The notes under the pieces were generated by a model that was not told the DNA's origin, did not search any database, and worked only from the letters and a program-made list of their open reading frames with translations. A DNA stretch of 6,677 nt from an uncultured Rhodospirillales bacterium (GTDB taxonomy: Bacteria; Pseudomonadota; Alphaproteobacteria; Acetobacterales; Acetobacteraceae), in NCBI GenBank assembly GCA_903932545.1, contig CAIZGT010000230.1, positions 1-6,677 of the forward strand, in the 5' to 3' direction. Below are positions 1 through 6,312 of the stretch, one piece after another. How positions within the stretch are numbered: the stretch's first letter is position 1; every line of letters begins with the position of its first letter. The translations under genes and the position numbers were made by a program.

Positions 1-2631
1 CGCACCCGATGCTGCGGCCGTGACGCTTGTTAAACTTCCGGCCACTGCGGACAGGTTCAACACGTCACCGGACTGCAGGTTGAAGTCGTTCACCACAAGC
101 TCGCCCCCCTTCTGTGTCAGCGCATATGTGTTGGCGACACCGCCGCTGACGGTGACCAGGCCGGCACCAACATTGACGGTGTTGGCGGCACCCGACAGCT
201 TCACCAAGCCTGCGCCAATGGTGACAATGTCATTGCCAGCTCCGGCCGCGATCGTGTTGTTGCCGCTGCCCACAACAATGGCGTTGTTATAGCCGCCGAT
301 AGCGACGCTGTTGTTTCCATTGCCCAACACACTCACCACCGAATTGCCAAGACCGGCATCAATGACGCTGCCTTGGGTGTTGTTGCTTGCGCCGATTTTG
401 ATCACGTTATTGTAGCCACCAGCCGTGACATTCTGGCTGCCATTGCCTGCGGTAAGCGTGAGATTGCCCAAGGAGCCGGTGACGTGGTTGTTGCCCGATC
501 CCAGCGTGATGACATTGCCATAGCCAGCAGCCGAAATGACGTTGTTGCCGTTGCCTGCGCTCACCTTCGCAGCGCCAAGTCCGGCGTCGATCACGTCGTT
601 ACCATCGCCAAGGATGATGATGTTGGAATAGCCACCCAAATCCACCTGATCTTGGCCATTGCCGAGTGTGACATTGCTGTTGCCAGCACTGCCCTGGATG
701 ATGGCGTTATCGTTGGTGTTGGCAAGTTGCACATGCGCACTGCCCGCGCCAGCGGTAATAGAATCGCCAACCCCGCCGGCAATGATGGTGTTGCTATAGC
801 CACGCGCTAGGATTGTCTGCCCGTTTCCGATCCCCACAGTGGTGGCGTTGCCATAAAGCGGGCCAAGAACTGGTGTGCCGACGCTTCCGGCGCTGAACAT
901 GCTCTGGGTTCCGCCGGAGATTGTATTGCTATACCCCGCGAGATAGACGGTATCGGTAGCCAGCAATAGCGGGTTGATCATGACGCCAGCGCTAACAGTC
1001 GCTGTGGCGCCGGCAATCAAATTGACTGTTTGGCTCCCCGAACTGTTGACCGTGCTATCAATCACGTGGATGTTGGCAGCCATCGGCGAAAATACGTCGC
1101 CCGAGGGCGCTGCCATGCTCACCGTGTAAGCACCAGCGTCAAGATTTCCGAAGCTATAACTGCCGTCGTTGGCGGTGATGGTGGTGGCGATGACGCTGCC
1201 GCCGCGGGTTAAGTTTACAGTGACACCTGATGCACCCAATTCGCTGCTGTCCATCACGCCGTTGGCGTTGTTGTCGGTGAACACGCTTCCCAGAATTGTT
1301 GCCGGTGGCAGGTAAATTCCGGCATTTTCAGCATTTGCAGATTGCCCTGAGGCCAATGTCACTGGCGCTGATAGACCCCACGCGTTCACCGCTGAGGTAA
1401 CAGGACCGGCGGAAAGAGAGGGGTTTGCGATAATCGAGACATCATCGAGCAGCACATCTTTGCCAAAAATGCGCGAACCAGGGGTGCCGGCGTTGAAGGT
1501 GAAGCTGAGCGTGTTGGCCCCTGTGGTTGGGGCGACAAACATCTGACTGAAATGCTCCCACACGCCGCCGGGCAGAGCTGTCACACCACCAGGGAGTGGT
1601 GCTGAGCCAACCTGCGTGAGGGATGTGCCGTTGATAGAAGCTGTGATGACGAAGTCGGCAGGGTTCGCCGTGCCAGGAATGGTTTGATTGAGATCGAAGC
1701 CCAACTCATAAACCTGCCCAGCCACGAGTTGCACGCTTTGAGAGAGGGTTTCAACCGCGCCGTCATCGATAAAAAAGGCTGCGTCGGTGACCGAAGCGCC
1801 GCCATAATTCGGGCTCGCAGTGTCGGGCGACATGCCGCTGCTGCCATCCGTCACGGCAAGCTCAACACCAAGGCCGGGGCCGAAGCCATATGGGGTTGAG
1901 GCGGTGTTGGCGCTTGCTGTCCAGCCAGACAAGGCTTGCGTGAGAGAATAGCCACCCGCCGTCGTCAAACCGTTAAAGGCGCCATTGGTCACCAAGTTGA
2001 CACCGGGCGCGGCGGCAATTGCGGGCGCTGATGGCGGAGCGTTGGCGGTTATTGGCGAAAACACGGCACCCGGCGTGGGAGCTTGCGCGACCTGGACCGC
2101 ATAAGTTCCGGGCGCAAGGTTGGTGAAAGCGTAGCTGCCGGAGGCAGATGTGGTGGCCAATTCCCCTGCAATGGGAGACCACGCTGCGTTGAGCAATTGC
2201 ACCTTGATGCCAGCCAATCCCGCATCGCCCCCAGCCTCCACGCCGGTGCCAGTTGGATCCAGGAACACCGTGCCGCCAAGCGAAACCGGGGTGTAAACCG
2301 CCGCATTGATGCCGCTCACATCAGAACCGCTCAGCACAATTGGGGCTGACTGACCGGATGCGCTGACTTCGCTGTTCAGCGAAGTGCTGCTGCTGCCAAC
2401 CGGCGCGAACGCATCGCCGGAGGGCGCGCTGAATTGGACAAAATAGCTCCCATTCGCCAGCCCAGCGAAGCTATACGCCCCCGAGACTGTTGTGGTGGCA
2501 GTTGCCACCAAAGCCCCCGCGCCATCGACCAAACGGACGGAATAACCGCCGAGCATGACGTCACCCGGGCCATAGGAGCCGCTGCCGGTTTGATCGAAAA
2601 ACAGATTTCCGCTGATGCTGTGGTTTGCCAT
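1..2631 (-). CDS. Large modular SdrD_B / RTX-like β-roll surface or secreted protein (C-terminus beyond left edge)
   Basis: I translated the minus strand from the ATG at 2631-2629 and found 877 sense codons with no stop down to base 1, so the gene is incomplete at its 3' end. Order of parts: SdrD_B-like unit 1 (about residues 5-80), unit 2 (118-197), a CBM/DUF642-like module (211-401), unit 3 (445-518), then a Gly/Asn-rich β-roll (about 558-837). This is followed by VVNDF...SGDVLNLS (846-860), a segment typical of the end of RTX rolls. There is no signal peptide (it begins MANHSISGN), which fits type I secretion with a C-terminal signal; that signal and any ABC exporter are not in view. No other ATG, GTG or TTG lies in frame between the upstream stop (2683-2685) and 2631, so the start is well fixed, although the nearest Shine-Dalgarno-like GAGG (2648-2645) is 13 nt away. 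Adhesion or matrix function is inference from family architecture only. Confidence 0.88.
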   Translation of the reverse strand, partial: MANHSISGNLFFDQTGSGSYGPGDVMLGGYSVRLVDGAGALVATATTTVSGAYSFAGLANGSYFVQFSAPSGDAFAPVGSSSTSLNSEVSASGQSAPIVLSGSDVSGINAAVYTPVSLGGTVFLDPTGTGVEAGGDAGLAGIKVQLLNAAWSPIAGELATTSASGSYAFTNLAPGTYAVQVAQAPTPGAVFSPITANAPPSAPAIAAAPGVNLVTNGAFNGLTTAGGYSLTQALSGWTASANTASTPYGFGPGLGVELAVTDGSSGMSPDTASPNYGGASVTDAAFFIDDGAVETLSQSVQLVAGQVYELGFDLNQTIPGTANPADFVITASINGTSLTQVGSAPLPGGVTALPGGVWEHFSQMFVAPTTGANTLSFTFNAGTPGSRIFGKDVLLDDVSIIANPSLSAGPVTSAVNAWGLSAPVTLASGQSANAENAGIYLPPATILGSVFTDNNANGVMDSSELGASGVTVNLTRGGSVIATTITANDGSYSFGNLDAGAYTVSMAAPSGDVFSPMAANIHVIDSTVNSSGSQTVNLIAGATATVSAGVMINPLLLATDTVYLAGYSNTISGGTQSMFSAGSVGTPVLGPLYGNATTVGIGNGQTILARGYSNTIIAGGVGDSITAGAGSAHVQLANTNDNAIIQGSAGNSNVTLGNGQDQVDLGGYSNIIILGDGNDVIDAGLGAAKVSAGNGNNVISAAGYGNVITLGSGNNHVTGSLGNLTLTAGNGSQNVTAGGYNNVIKIGASNNTQGSVIDAGLGNSVVSVLGNGNNSVAIGGYNNAIVVGSGNNTIAAGAGNDIVTIGAGLVKLSGAANTVNVGAGLVTVSGGVANTYALTQKGGELVVNDFNLQSGDVLNLSAVAGSLTSVTAAASGA
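121..960 (-). repeat. Gly/Asn-rich RTX-type β-roll with recurring GY[SNG]NxI motif
   Basis: Residues 558-837 are made of short G-x-G-N-x-x-U turns alternating with hydrophobic β-strand residues, as in hemolysin-type calcium-binding repeats. A larger motif GY[S/N/G]N-x-I recurs with its glycine at residues 566, 611, 667, 703, 739 and 780. The central spacings are exactly 36 residues, equal to four nonapeptide turns. Only two turns carry the canonical Asp (GDGNDVI at 675-681 and AGNDIV at 798-803, counting from the Ala). Most have Asn instead (for example GNGNN, GSGNN), so calcium dependence may be weak. The repetition is at protein level, and the DNA copies are well diverged. Confidence 0.75.
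1078..2619 (-). repeat. Three SdrD_B-like β-sandwich units within the large protein
   Basis: Three diverged protein-level repeats lie at residues 5-80 (2392-2619), 118-197 (2041-2280) and 445-518 (1078-1299). Each has an opening G-x-x-F-x-D strand, a middle G(A/S)Y(S/A)F...G-x-Y strand pair, and a closing AP...FSP or AP...FAP. The strand pairs are SGAYSFAGLANGSYFVQF, SGSYAFTNLAPGTYAVQV and DGSYSFGNLDAGAYTVSM. Only unit 3 keeps a full EF-hand-like calcium loop (DNNANGVMDSSE, residues 453-464). Units 1 and 2 have DQTGSG and DPTGTG at the same place, so their calcium site looks degenerate. The linkers after units 1 and 2 are also related (GQSAPIVLSG...INAAVYTP and LSAPVTLASG...NAGIYLPP), which points to duplication of a unit-plus-linker block. 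Confidence 0.8.
1429..2001 (-). other. Lectin/carbohydrate-binding-like module (CBM4/DUF642 style) inserted in the large protein
   Basis: Residues 211-401 start with NLVTNGAFN and SGW and end with LLDDVSII. These are the opening and closing signatures usual in galactose-binding-like β-sandwich modules of extracellular bacterial proteins (NLxxNGxFE...GW... to ...DDVSL). Between them lie VETLSQSVQLVAGQVYELGF and a WEHFSQMFVAPTTGANTLSF strand pair, also typical of the fold. The module sits inside the linker between SdrD_B-like units 2 and 3. Glycan binding is a family expectation; no binding residue can be assigned from sequence alone. Confidence 0.65.
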
Positions 2632-2653
2632 TTTGTGCGCCGGGCCTCGAAAA

Positions 2654-2666
2654 GCGGATATTCCGC
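2654..2666. repeat. Small perfect hairpin in the leader of the leftward gene
   Basis: GCGGA-TAT-TCCGC is a perfect 5-bp stem with a 3-nt loop, 23 bases upstream of the leftward ATG. There is no U-tract on either strand, so it is not an intrinsic terminator. If transcription starts upstream, it would fold close to the ribosome-binding region and could modulate initiation. The stem is short enough to be chance. Confidence 0.3.
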
Positions 2667-2684
2667 AGGGACTTCGAAGACCCT
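2667..2684. promoter_or_regulatory. 18-bp near-palindrome, candidate operator for the leftward gene
   Basis: AGGGACTTCGAAGACCCT is symmetric about its centre except for one A/A mismatched pair (8 of 9 pairs match). Its core is CTTCGAAG (2672-2679). It lies 36-53 bases upstream of the ATG of the large surface-protein gene, a usual place for a dimeric regulator to bind. No known regulator consensus is claimed. Confidence 0.35.
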
Positions 2685-2696
2685 AAGCGCACGGTC

Positions 2697-2711
2697 TTAA
2701 TTGCCGATTAA
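2697..2711. promoter_or_regulatory. TTAAT-N5-ATTAA inverted repeat
   Basis: A 5-bp perfect inverted repeat (TTAAT TGCCG ATTAA) lies in the AT-rich part of the divergent gap, 66-80 bases upstream of the leftward ATG. It could be an AT-rich regulator site or part of a leftward promoter, but no partner -35 at a suitable distance is evident. The evidence is weak. Confidence 0.2.
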
Positions 2712-2791
2712 CAGCACCCACCGCATTTTCGCTTCGCGCTGCAAAGCACCAATTCCGGAAATTCAGGCAAAACTGTTCATCTTTACGCGCC

Positions 2792-2821
2792 TTGACGCTG
2801 TCTGAAAGCAATGAGTAAGAT
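2792..2821 (+). promoter_or_regulatory. Candidate sigma70 promoter for the hydrolase-ABC operon
   Basis: TTGACG (2792-2797) and TAAGAT (2816-2821) are separated by 18 bp. Each differs from the sigma70 consensus at one or two positions. Transcription would start near 2828-2830, giving a leader of about 120 nt before the ATG at 2950. The call is from pattern only. Confidence 0.5.
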
Positions 2822-2828
2822 AATTATC
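2819..2828. promoter_or_regulatory. 10-bp perfect palindrome overlapping the -10
   Basis: GATAATTATC is its own reverse complement. It overlaps the last three bases of the candidate -10 and directly abuts the right arm of the larger inverted repeat. A repressor bound here would block RNA polymerase. Confidence 0.35.
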
Positions 2829-2937
2829 AGATGAACATTTGGCGGCATCCTTCCTGCAGCCGATCAAAAACTCGTCCAATGAATAAACAATAAAACGAGA
2901 TCAGCTGAAATATCGGTCGATCAGCCCTGAACCGCCT

Positions 2938-2944
2938 GGGGAGG
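2938..2944 (+). promoter_or_regulatory. Ribosome binding site of the CocE-type hydrolase
   Basis: GGGGAGG ends five bases before the ATG at 2950. This is a strong Shine-Dalgarno match and it fixes the start of the first gene of the operon. Confidence 0.8.
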
Positions 2945-2949
2945 CAAAT

Positions 2950-4701
2950 ATGAGCGATACTTCTACGGTGCCACGGCCGAAGACGCTTTATCAGGACGGC
3001 ATGATCATTGATATTGACGTGGCTATCGAGATGTCAGACGGCGTGGTGTTGCGGTGTGACGTGTTCCGCCCAGCCCAGCCGGGCAAATATGCGGTGATTA
3101 TGAGCTATGGCCCCTATGCAAAGGGGCTTTCGTTCCAGGAAGGCTACAAGGCCAACTGGACACGGATGGTGGAGGCTTACCCAGAGATCGCCGCCGGTTC
3201 GAGCAACAAATATCAGAATTGGGAATTGGTCGATCCGGAGAAATGGGTGCCGGATGGCTATATCTGCCTGCGCATTGACAGCCGCGGTGCTGGCCGCTCG
3301 CCGGGTGTGCTTGAGGTTTGGTCTCCGCAAGAGACGCGCGACATGGCGGAATGCGTGGAATGGGCGGCGGCGCAGGATTGGAGCAACGGGCGCGTCGGCA
3401 TCAACGGTATTTCGTATTTTGCGATGAATCAGTGGTGGGTGGCCGGGCTGCAACCGCCGCATCTGGCGGCAATCTGCGTGTGGGAAGGGGCGGCGGATTA
3501 CTACCGCGACTTGTCGTATCACGGCGGCATTATGTGCGACTTCCTCGGTACTTGGTTCGACCGCCAAGTGGTGAGTGTGCAGCACGGCGTGGGTGACAAT
3601 GGCCGCAGGAGCCCGATCACTGGGGATACGATTGCAGGACCACCCACGCTCTGTCTTGATCAACTGCGCCAGAACCGCATCGACGCTGGGCGAGATATTC
3701 TCGAACGCCCGCTCGATGGCCCCTATTACCGCGCTCGCTCGCCGCAATACGAGAAGGTGACGGTGCCATTGCTCTCAAGTGGCAATTGGGGCGGTATGGG
3801 GCTGCACCCGCGTGGCAATTTTGAGGGATACGCCCGCGCTGCTTCCACCCAGAAATGGCTGGAAGTGCATGGTGATAGCCATTTCTCGCCGTTTTATGTC
3901 GATCGCGGTGTGGCGATGCAGAAGAAATTCTTCGGCCATTTCCTCAAGGGCGAGGACACCGGATGGGCGCAACAGCCGCCGGTGCAACTTGGTATCCGCC
4001 ATCCCGGCGAGAAATTCGTGGTGCGTGATGAACAGGAATGGCCACTGGCGCGCACACAATGGACGAAATTCTATCTCGATCCGTTCGGCATGAAGCTGTC
4101 CACCGCCCCGGTTGCCACCGGCCCGATTGATTTCGCGGCGATGGGTGATGGGTTGATGTTCAGCCTTGATGTGGCCGACCAACCGCTGGAAATCACCGGC
4201 CCGGTGGCGGCACATTTGATTGCGTCCTCCACCACCAATGACGCGGATTTCTTCCTGGTGCTGCGCCTGTTTGATCCGCATGGCGGTGAGGTGACGTTTA
4301 TCGGATCGAATGATCCGAAAGTGCCGGTTGGCCTGGGCTGGCTGCGCGCCTCGCATCGCAAGCTCGACCCGGCGCGCACGCTGCCCTATCGCCCCTATCA
4401 CAGCCATGACGAGATTCAGCCGCTCATCCCTGGGGAGCCGGTGGAACTCGACGTTGAAATCCTGCCCACCTGCATCGTGGTCCCGCCCGGCTATCGCCTC
4501 GCGTTGATGATAAGGGGCCGGGATTACGAGAATGAGGGCTCGGTGGTGGAGAACGCAATGTATGCGATGCGCGGGCTTGGCCCGTTCACCCACACCAACC
4601 CGATTGACCGCCCAGCTGCGGTGTTCGGCGGCAAGACCACACTGCATTTCCCCGATGGCAATGCACCGTATCTGCTGCTGCCGGTTATTCCGCAGGCATG
4701 A
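2950..4701 (+). CDS. CocE/NonD family α/β-hydrolase (S15 peptidase-like acylase/esterase)
   Basis: This 583-residue protein has the length and two-part layout of CocE/NonD hydrolases: an N-terminal S15-type α/β-hydrolase domain (about 20-335, with a helical cap near 190-265) and a C-terminal PepX_C jelly-roll (about 365-580). Visible family motifs are RCDVFRP near 35-41, IDSRGAGRSPG (109-119), the nucleophile elbow NGISYFAMNQW with Ser155, and VHGDSHF with His311 as the likely catalytic histidine. Members cleave esters or amides (cocaine esterase, cephalosporin acylases, X-Pro dipeptidyl peptidases). Oddly, the segment where the catalytic Asp is normally found reads SGNWGGMGLHPRGN (277-290), with Gly at that position. 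No signal peptide is present, so the protein is probably cytoplasmic. The ATG follows a strong ribosome site, and the stop overlaps the next start by ATGA. The long minus-strand open frames here are shadows. The substrate is unknown. Confidence 0.93.
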   Translation: MSDTSTVPRPKTLYQDGMIIDIDVAIEMSDGVVLRCDVFRPAQPGKYAVIMSYGPYAKGLSFQEGYKANWTRMVEAYPEIAAGSSNKYQNWELVDPEKWVPDGYICLRIDSRGAGRSPGVLEVWSPQETRDMAECVEWAAAQDWSNGRVGINGISYFAMNQWWVAGLQPPHLAAICVWEGAADYYRDLSYHGGIMCDFLGTWFDRQVVSVQHGVGDNGRRSPITGDTIAGPPTLCLDQLRQNRIDAGRDILERPLDGPYYRARSPQYEKVTVPLLSSGNWGGMGLHPRGNFEGYARAASTQKWLEVHGDSHFSPFYVDRGVAMQKKFFGHFLKGEDTGWAQQPPVQLGIRHPGEKFVVRDEQEWPLARTQWTKFYLDPFGMKLSTAPVATGPIDFAAMGDGLMFSLDVADQPLEITGPVAAHLIASSTTNDADFFLVLRLFDPHGGEVTFIGSNDPKVPVGLGWLRASHRKLDPARTLPYRPYHSHDEIQPLIPGEPVELDVEILPTCIVVPPGYRLALMIRGRDYENEGSVVENAMYAMRGLGPFTHTNPIDRPAAVFGGKTTLHFPDGNAPYLLLPVIPQA

Positions 4702-5474
4702 ACACAGCGTTTATCCAGATTGCCGGGCTGACCAAAACCTTCGCCACGATGAGTGGTGACAAGGTTTTGGCGCTGGACAATGTGAGTGTGGATATTGCCG
4801 AGGGCTCGTTCGTGACCGTGGTGGGGCCGAGTGGGTGCGGCAAATCCACTTTGCTGAAGATGCTGGCCGGGCTGCTCGCGCCCAGTTCGGGCAGCATCAC
4901 GCTGGCCGGGTCGAAGGTGACGGGCACGCGGCGGGATGTGGGGATGGTGTTTCAAAGCGCCATTTTGCTGCCTTGGCGCACGATTTTGCAGAATGTGATG
5001 CTGCCTGCCGAAGTGCTCGGCATGGACGAGAAAATGGCGCGGTTGCGAGCGTTGGAATTGCTGGAGACGGTCGGCCTTGGCGGGTTCGCTGGGAAATATC
5101 CGGCCGAACTCTCCGGCGGGATGCAACAACGCGCGGCGATTTGCCGGGCCTTGCTGCATGATCCGAAAATTCTGCTGATGGACGAACCGTTCGGCGCACT
5201 GGATGCGATGACGCGCGAGCAGATGAACCTCGAATTGCAGGCAATCTGGCAGGCAAGTGGCAAGACGGTGGTGCTGATCACCCATTCGATCCCTGAAGCG
5301 GTGTTTCTCGGTGACCGCGTGTTGGTGATGACGGCGCGCCCTGGGCGCCTCGCGCGGGTGGTGGATGTGAACATTCCGCGCCTGCGCGATCTGGACGCGA
5401 TGGCGACGCCGGAATTCGGCGCGGCGGCGAGAATTATTCGGCAATTGCTGCATCAGAAAGGTGGGATTGATTGA
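4698..5474 (+). CDS. NitT/TauT-type ABC transporter ATP-binding protein
   Basis: This 258-residue nucleotide-binding subunit is of the SsuB/TauB/NrtD class and powers import with the permease encoded next. All catalytic motifs are intact: Walker A GPSGCGKST (43-51), Q-loop Gln86 in VGMVFQ, signature LSGGMQQR (138-145), Walker B ILLMDEP (158-164) followed by the D-loop GALD (166-169), and H-loop His196 in LITHS. The sequence MDEPFGALDAMTR is characteristic of the nitrate/sulfonate/taurine family. Transported compounds in this family include sulfonates, nitrate, thiamine precursors, riboflavin and aromatic acids, so the ATPase does not reveal the substrate. The start overlaps the hydrolase stop by 4 bp (ATGA at 4698-4701), indicating translational coupling. 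It lies in the cytoplasm against the inner membrane. Confidence 0.96.
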   Translation: MNTAFIQIAGLTKTFATMSGDKVLALDNVSVDIAEGSFVTVVGPSGCGKSTLLKMLAGLLAPSSGSITLAGSKVTGTRRDVGMVFQSAILLPWRTILQNVMLPAEVLGMDEKMARLRALELLETVGLGGFAGKYPAELSGGMQQRAAICRALLHDPKILLMDEPFGALDAMTREQMNLELQAIWQASGKTVVLITHSIPEAVFLGDRVLVMTARPGRLARVVDVNIPRLRDLDAMATPEFGAAARIIRQLLHQKGGID

Positions 5475-6301
5475 TGGCCAAAGCTCCACTGCGCAACATT
5501 CTGATCGCCCATCCGGAATACATCCTCTCGCCGATGTTGCTGGTGAGCGTGCTCGGCCTGTGGGAAGCCGTGGTGCGGGTGTTTGATGTGCCGCCGTTCA
5601 TTTTGCCGCGCTTCAGCGCGGTTGCCATCGCGTTGTGGGACGGGCTGAACAGCAAGCTGCTGGCGCGTGATGGGTATTGGCTGCATTCGGGCATCACACT
5701 GGCCGAAGTGCTGCTTGGCTTTGTGATCGGCAGTGTGATTGGCCTATTGCTCGGCGTGATCATCGCGCAATCGCGGCTGCTCGAAGCCACGATCCGACCT
5801 TATGTGACGGCGTTTCAGAGCCTGCCGAAAGTGGCGGTGGCGCCGATTATCGTGCTGTGGCTCGGCTATGATATGAGCAGCAAGGTGATTATTGTCTGCC
5901 TGCTCACCTTCTTCCCGCTGCTCGTGACCTCGCTTGCCGGGTTCAAGTCGGTGGACACTGACCGGATTGACCTGATGCGCTCGCTGTCTGCCTCGCCGTG
6001 GCAGATATTTTGGAAAGTGCGCTTCCCCTCCGCCCTACCCTACATTTTCGCTGGGCTCGACATTGCCATCGTGTTCGCGGTGGTCGGCGCGATTGTGGGT
6101 GAGTTTGTTGGCGCGCAGATCGGGCTCGGCGTGCTGATTATGCAGATGAATGCGTCGATGGATGTGGCCGGGAGTTTCTCGGTGTTCATCCTGCTGGCGT
6201 TGCTCGGCATCGCGCTGAGCCAGATTTTGCGGGTGATTGAACGCCGCGTGCTGTTCTGGGCACCGTCTGCCACCGCCCATAATCAGACAATGAACGCCTG
6301 A
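5474..6301 (+). CDS. NitT/TauT-type ABC transporter permease (SsuC/TauC-like)
   Basis: This 275-residue inner-membrane subunit has about six hydrophobic segments (near 20-37, 71-98, 112-131, 137-157, 192-215 and 235-253). It has the cytoplasmic coupling loop of BPD_transp_1 permeases, LMRSLSASPWQIFWKVRFPS followed by ALP (167-189). The usual Gly of the EAA loop (LGAS) is Ser here. PPFILPRFSAV (40-50) and SLPKVAVAPIIVLW (116-129) are typical of SsuC/TauC relatives. I start it at ATG 5474, which overlaps the ATPase stop by one base (TGATG) and follows GGTGGG at 5460-5465. An in-frame TTG one codon earlier (5471) is less likely. It should pair with the upstream ATPase and with a periplasmic binding protein that is not in the window. 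Confidence 0.95.
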   Translation: MAKAPLRNILIAHPEYILSPMLLVSVLGLWEAVVRVFDVPPFILPRFSAVAIALWDGLNSKLLARDGYWLHSGITLAEVLLGFVIGSVIGLLLGVIIAQSRLLEATIRPYVTAFQSLPKVAVAPIIVLWLGYDMSSKVIIVCLLTFFPLLVTSLAGFKSVDTDRIDLMRSLSASPWQIFWKVRFPSALPYIFAGLDIAIVFAVVGAIVGEFVGAQIGLGVLIMQMNASMDVAGSFSVFILLALLGIALSQILRVIERRVLFWAPSATAHNQTMNA

Positions 6302-6306
6302 GGAGA
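6301..6306 (+). promoter_or_regulatory. Ribosome binding site of the last, partial gene
   Basis: AGGAGA begins on the last base of the permease stop codon and ends six bases before the ATG at 6313. It is a strong Shine-Dalgarno that marks this ATG as the real start and keeps the gene in the operon. Confidence 0.75.
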
Positions 6307-6312
6307 CCGAAC

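Larger units (their letters stand above)
2774..2837. promoter_or_regulatory. 9-bp inverted repeat bracketing the rightward promoter (candidate operator pair)
   Basis: TGTTCATCT (2774-2782) and AGATGAACA (2829-2837) are perfect reverse complements, with centres 55 bp apart, close to five helical turns. The candidate -35 and -10 hexamers both lie between the arms. This arrangement suits two half-operators contacted by a regulator that loops or occludes the promoter. The regulator is unknown and is not encoded in the window. Confidence 0.45.
2632..2949. other. Divergent intergenic region
   Basis: This 318-bp gap separates the two divergent units and is the only noncoding stretch of note. It is AT-richer than its flanks, especially 2690-2900. 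It holds the rightward promoter candidate and the symmetric sites listed separately. It also contains a TTCCGGAA palindrome (2753-2760) and two direct copies of GATCAGC 20 bp apart (2899-2905, 2919-2925) just before the rightward ribosome site. I saw no convincing sigma70 promoter for the leftward gene, no tRNA or recognisable small RNA, and no terminator. Short open frames crossing it look like chance. Confidence 0.8.

Noticed and set aside
373..810. 145-codon plus-strand open frame inside the β-roll region
   Set aside because: It is antisense to the repetitive Gly/Asn coding sequence, and its composition (A, V, D, I, R alternation) mirrors the repeats. The minus-strand frame is open for 877 codons with clear domains.
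2434..2700. 88-codon plus-strand open frame reaching into the intergenic gap
   Set aside because: Most of it is antisense to SdrD_B-like unit 1. It has no Shine-Dalgarno that I can see and no recognisable domain.
2839..2867. Second rightward promoter (TTGGCG-17-GATCAA)
   Set aside because: The -10 matches the consensus at only about half the positions, and a better candidate lies just upstream.
2896..2930. GATCAGC direct repeats and TCAGCTGA palindrome as an operator
   Set aside because: Each is 7-8 bp and they sit next to the ribosome site without further symmetry. They are noted in the intergenic entry but are too weak to call.
3775..4647. 290-codon minus-strand open frame opposite the CocE-type hydrolase
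   Set aside because: It is His/Arg/Gln-rich with no recognisable fold, fully antisense to a well-supported gene, and has no ribosome site noted. It is a codon-bias shadow; the 237-codon frame at 3034-3747 is the same case.
5471..5473. TTG as the permease start
   Set aside because: The adjacent ATG at 5474 gives the usual TGATG overlap with the ATPase stop and suits the GGTGGG ribosome site. TTG would add only one Met.
4524..5489. 321-codon minus-strand open frame opposite the ABC ATPase
   Set aside because: It crosses the boundary of two real genes, is rich in His, Arg and Gln, and lies antisense to intact Walker A, signature and Walker B motifs.
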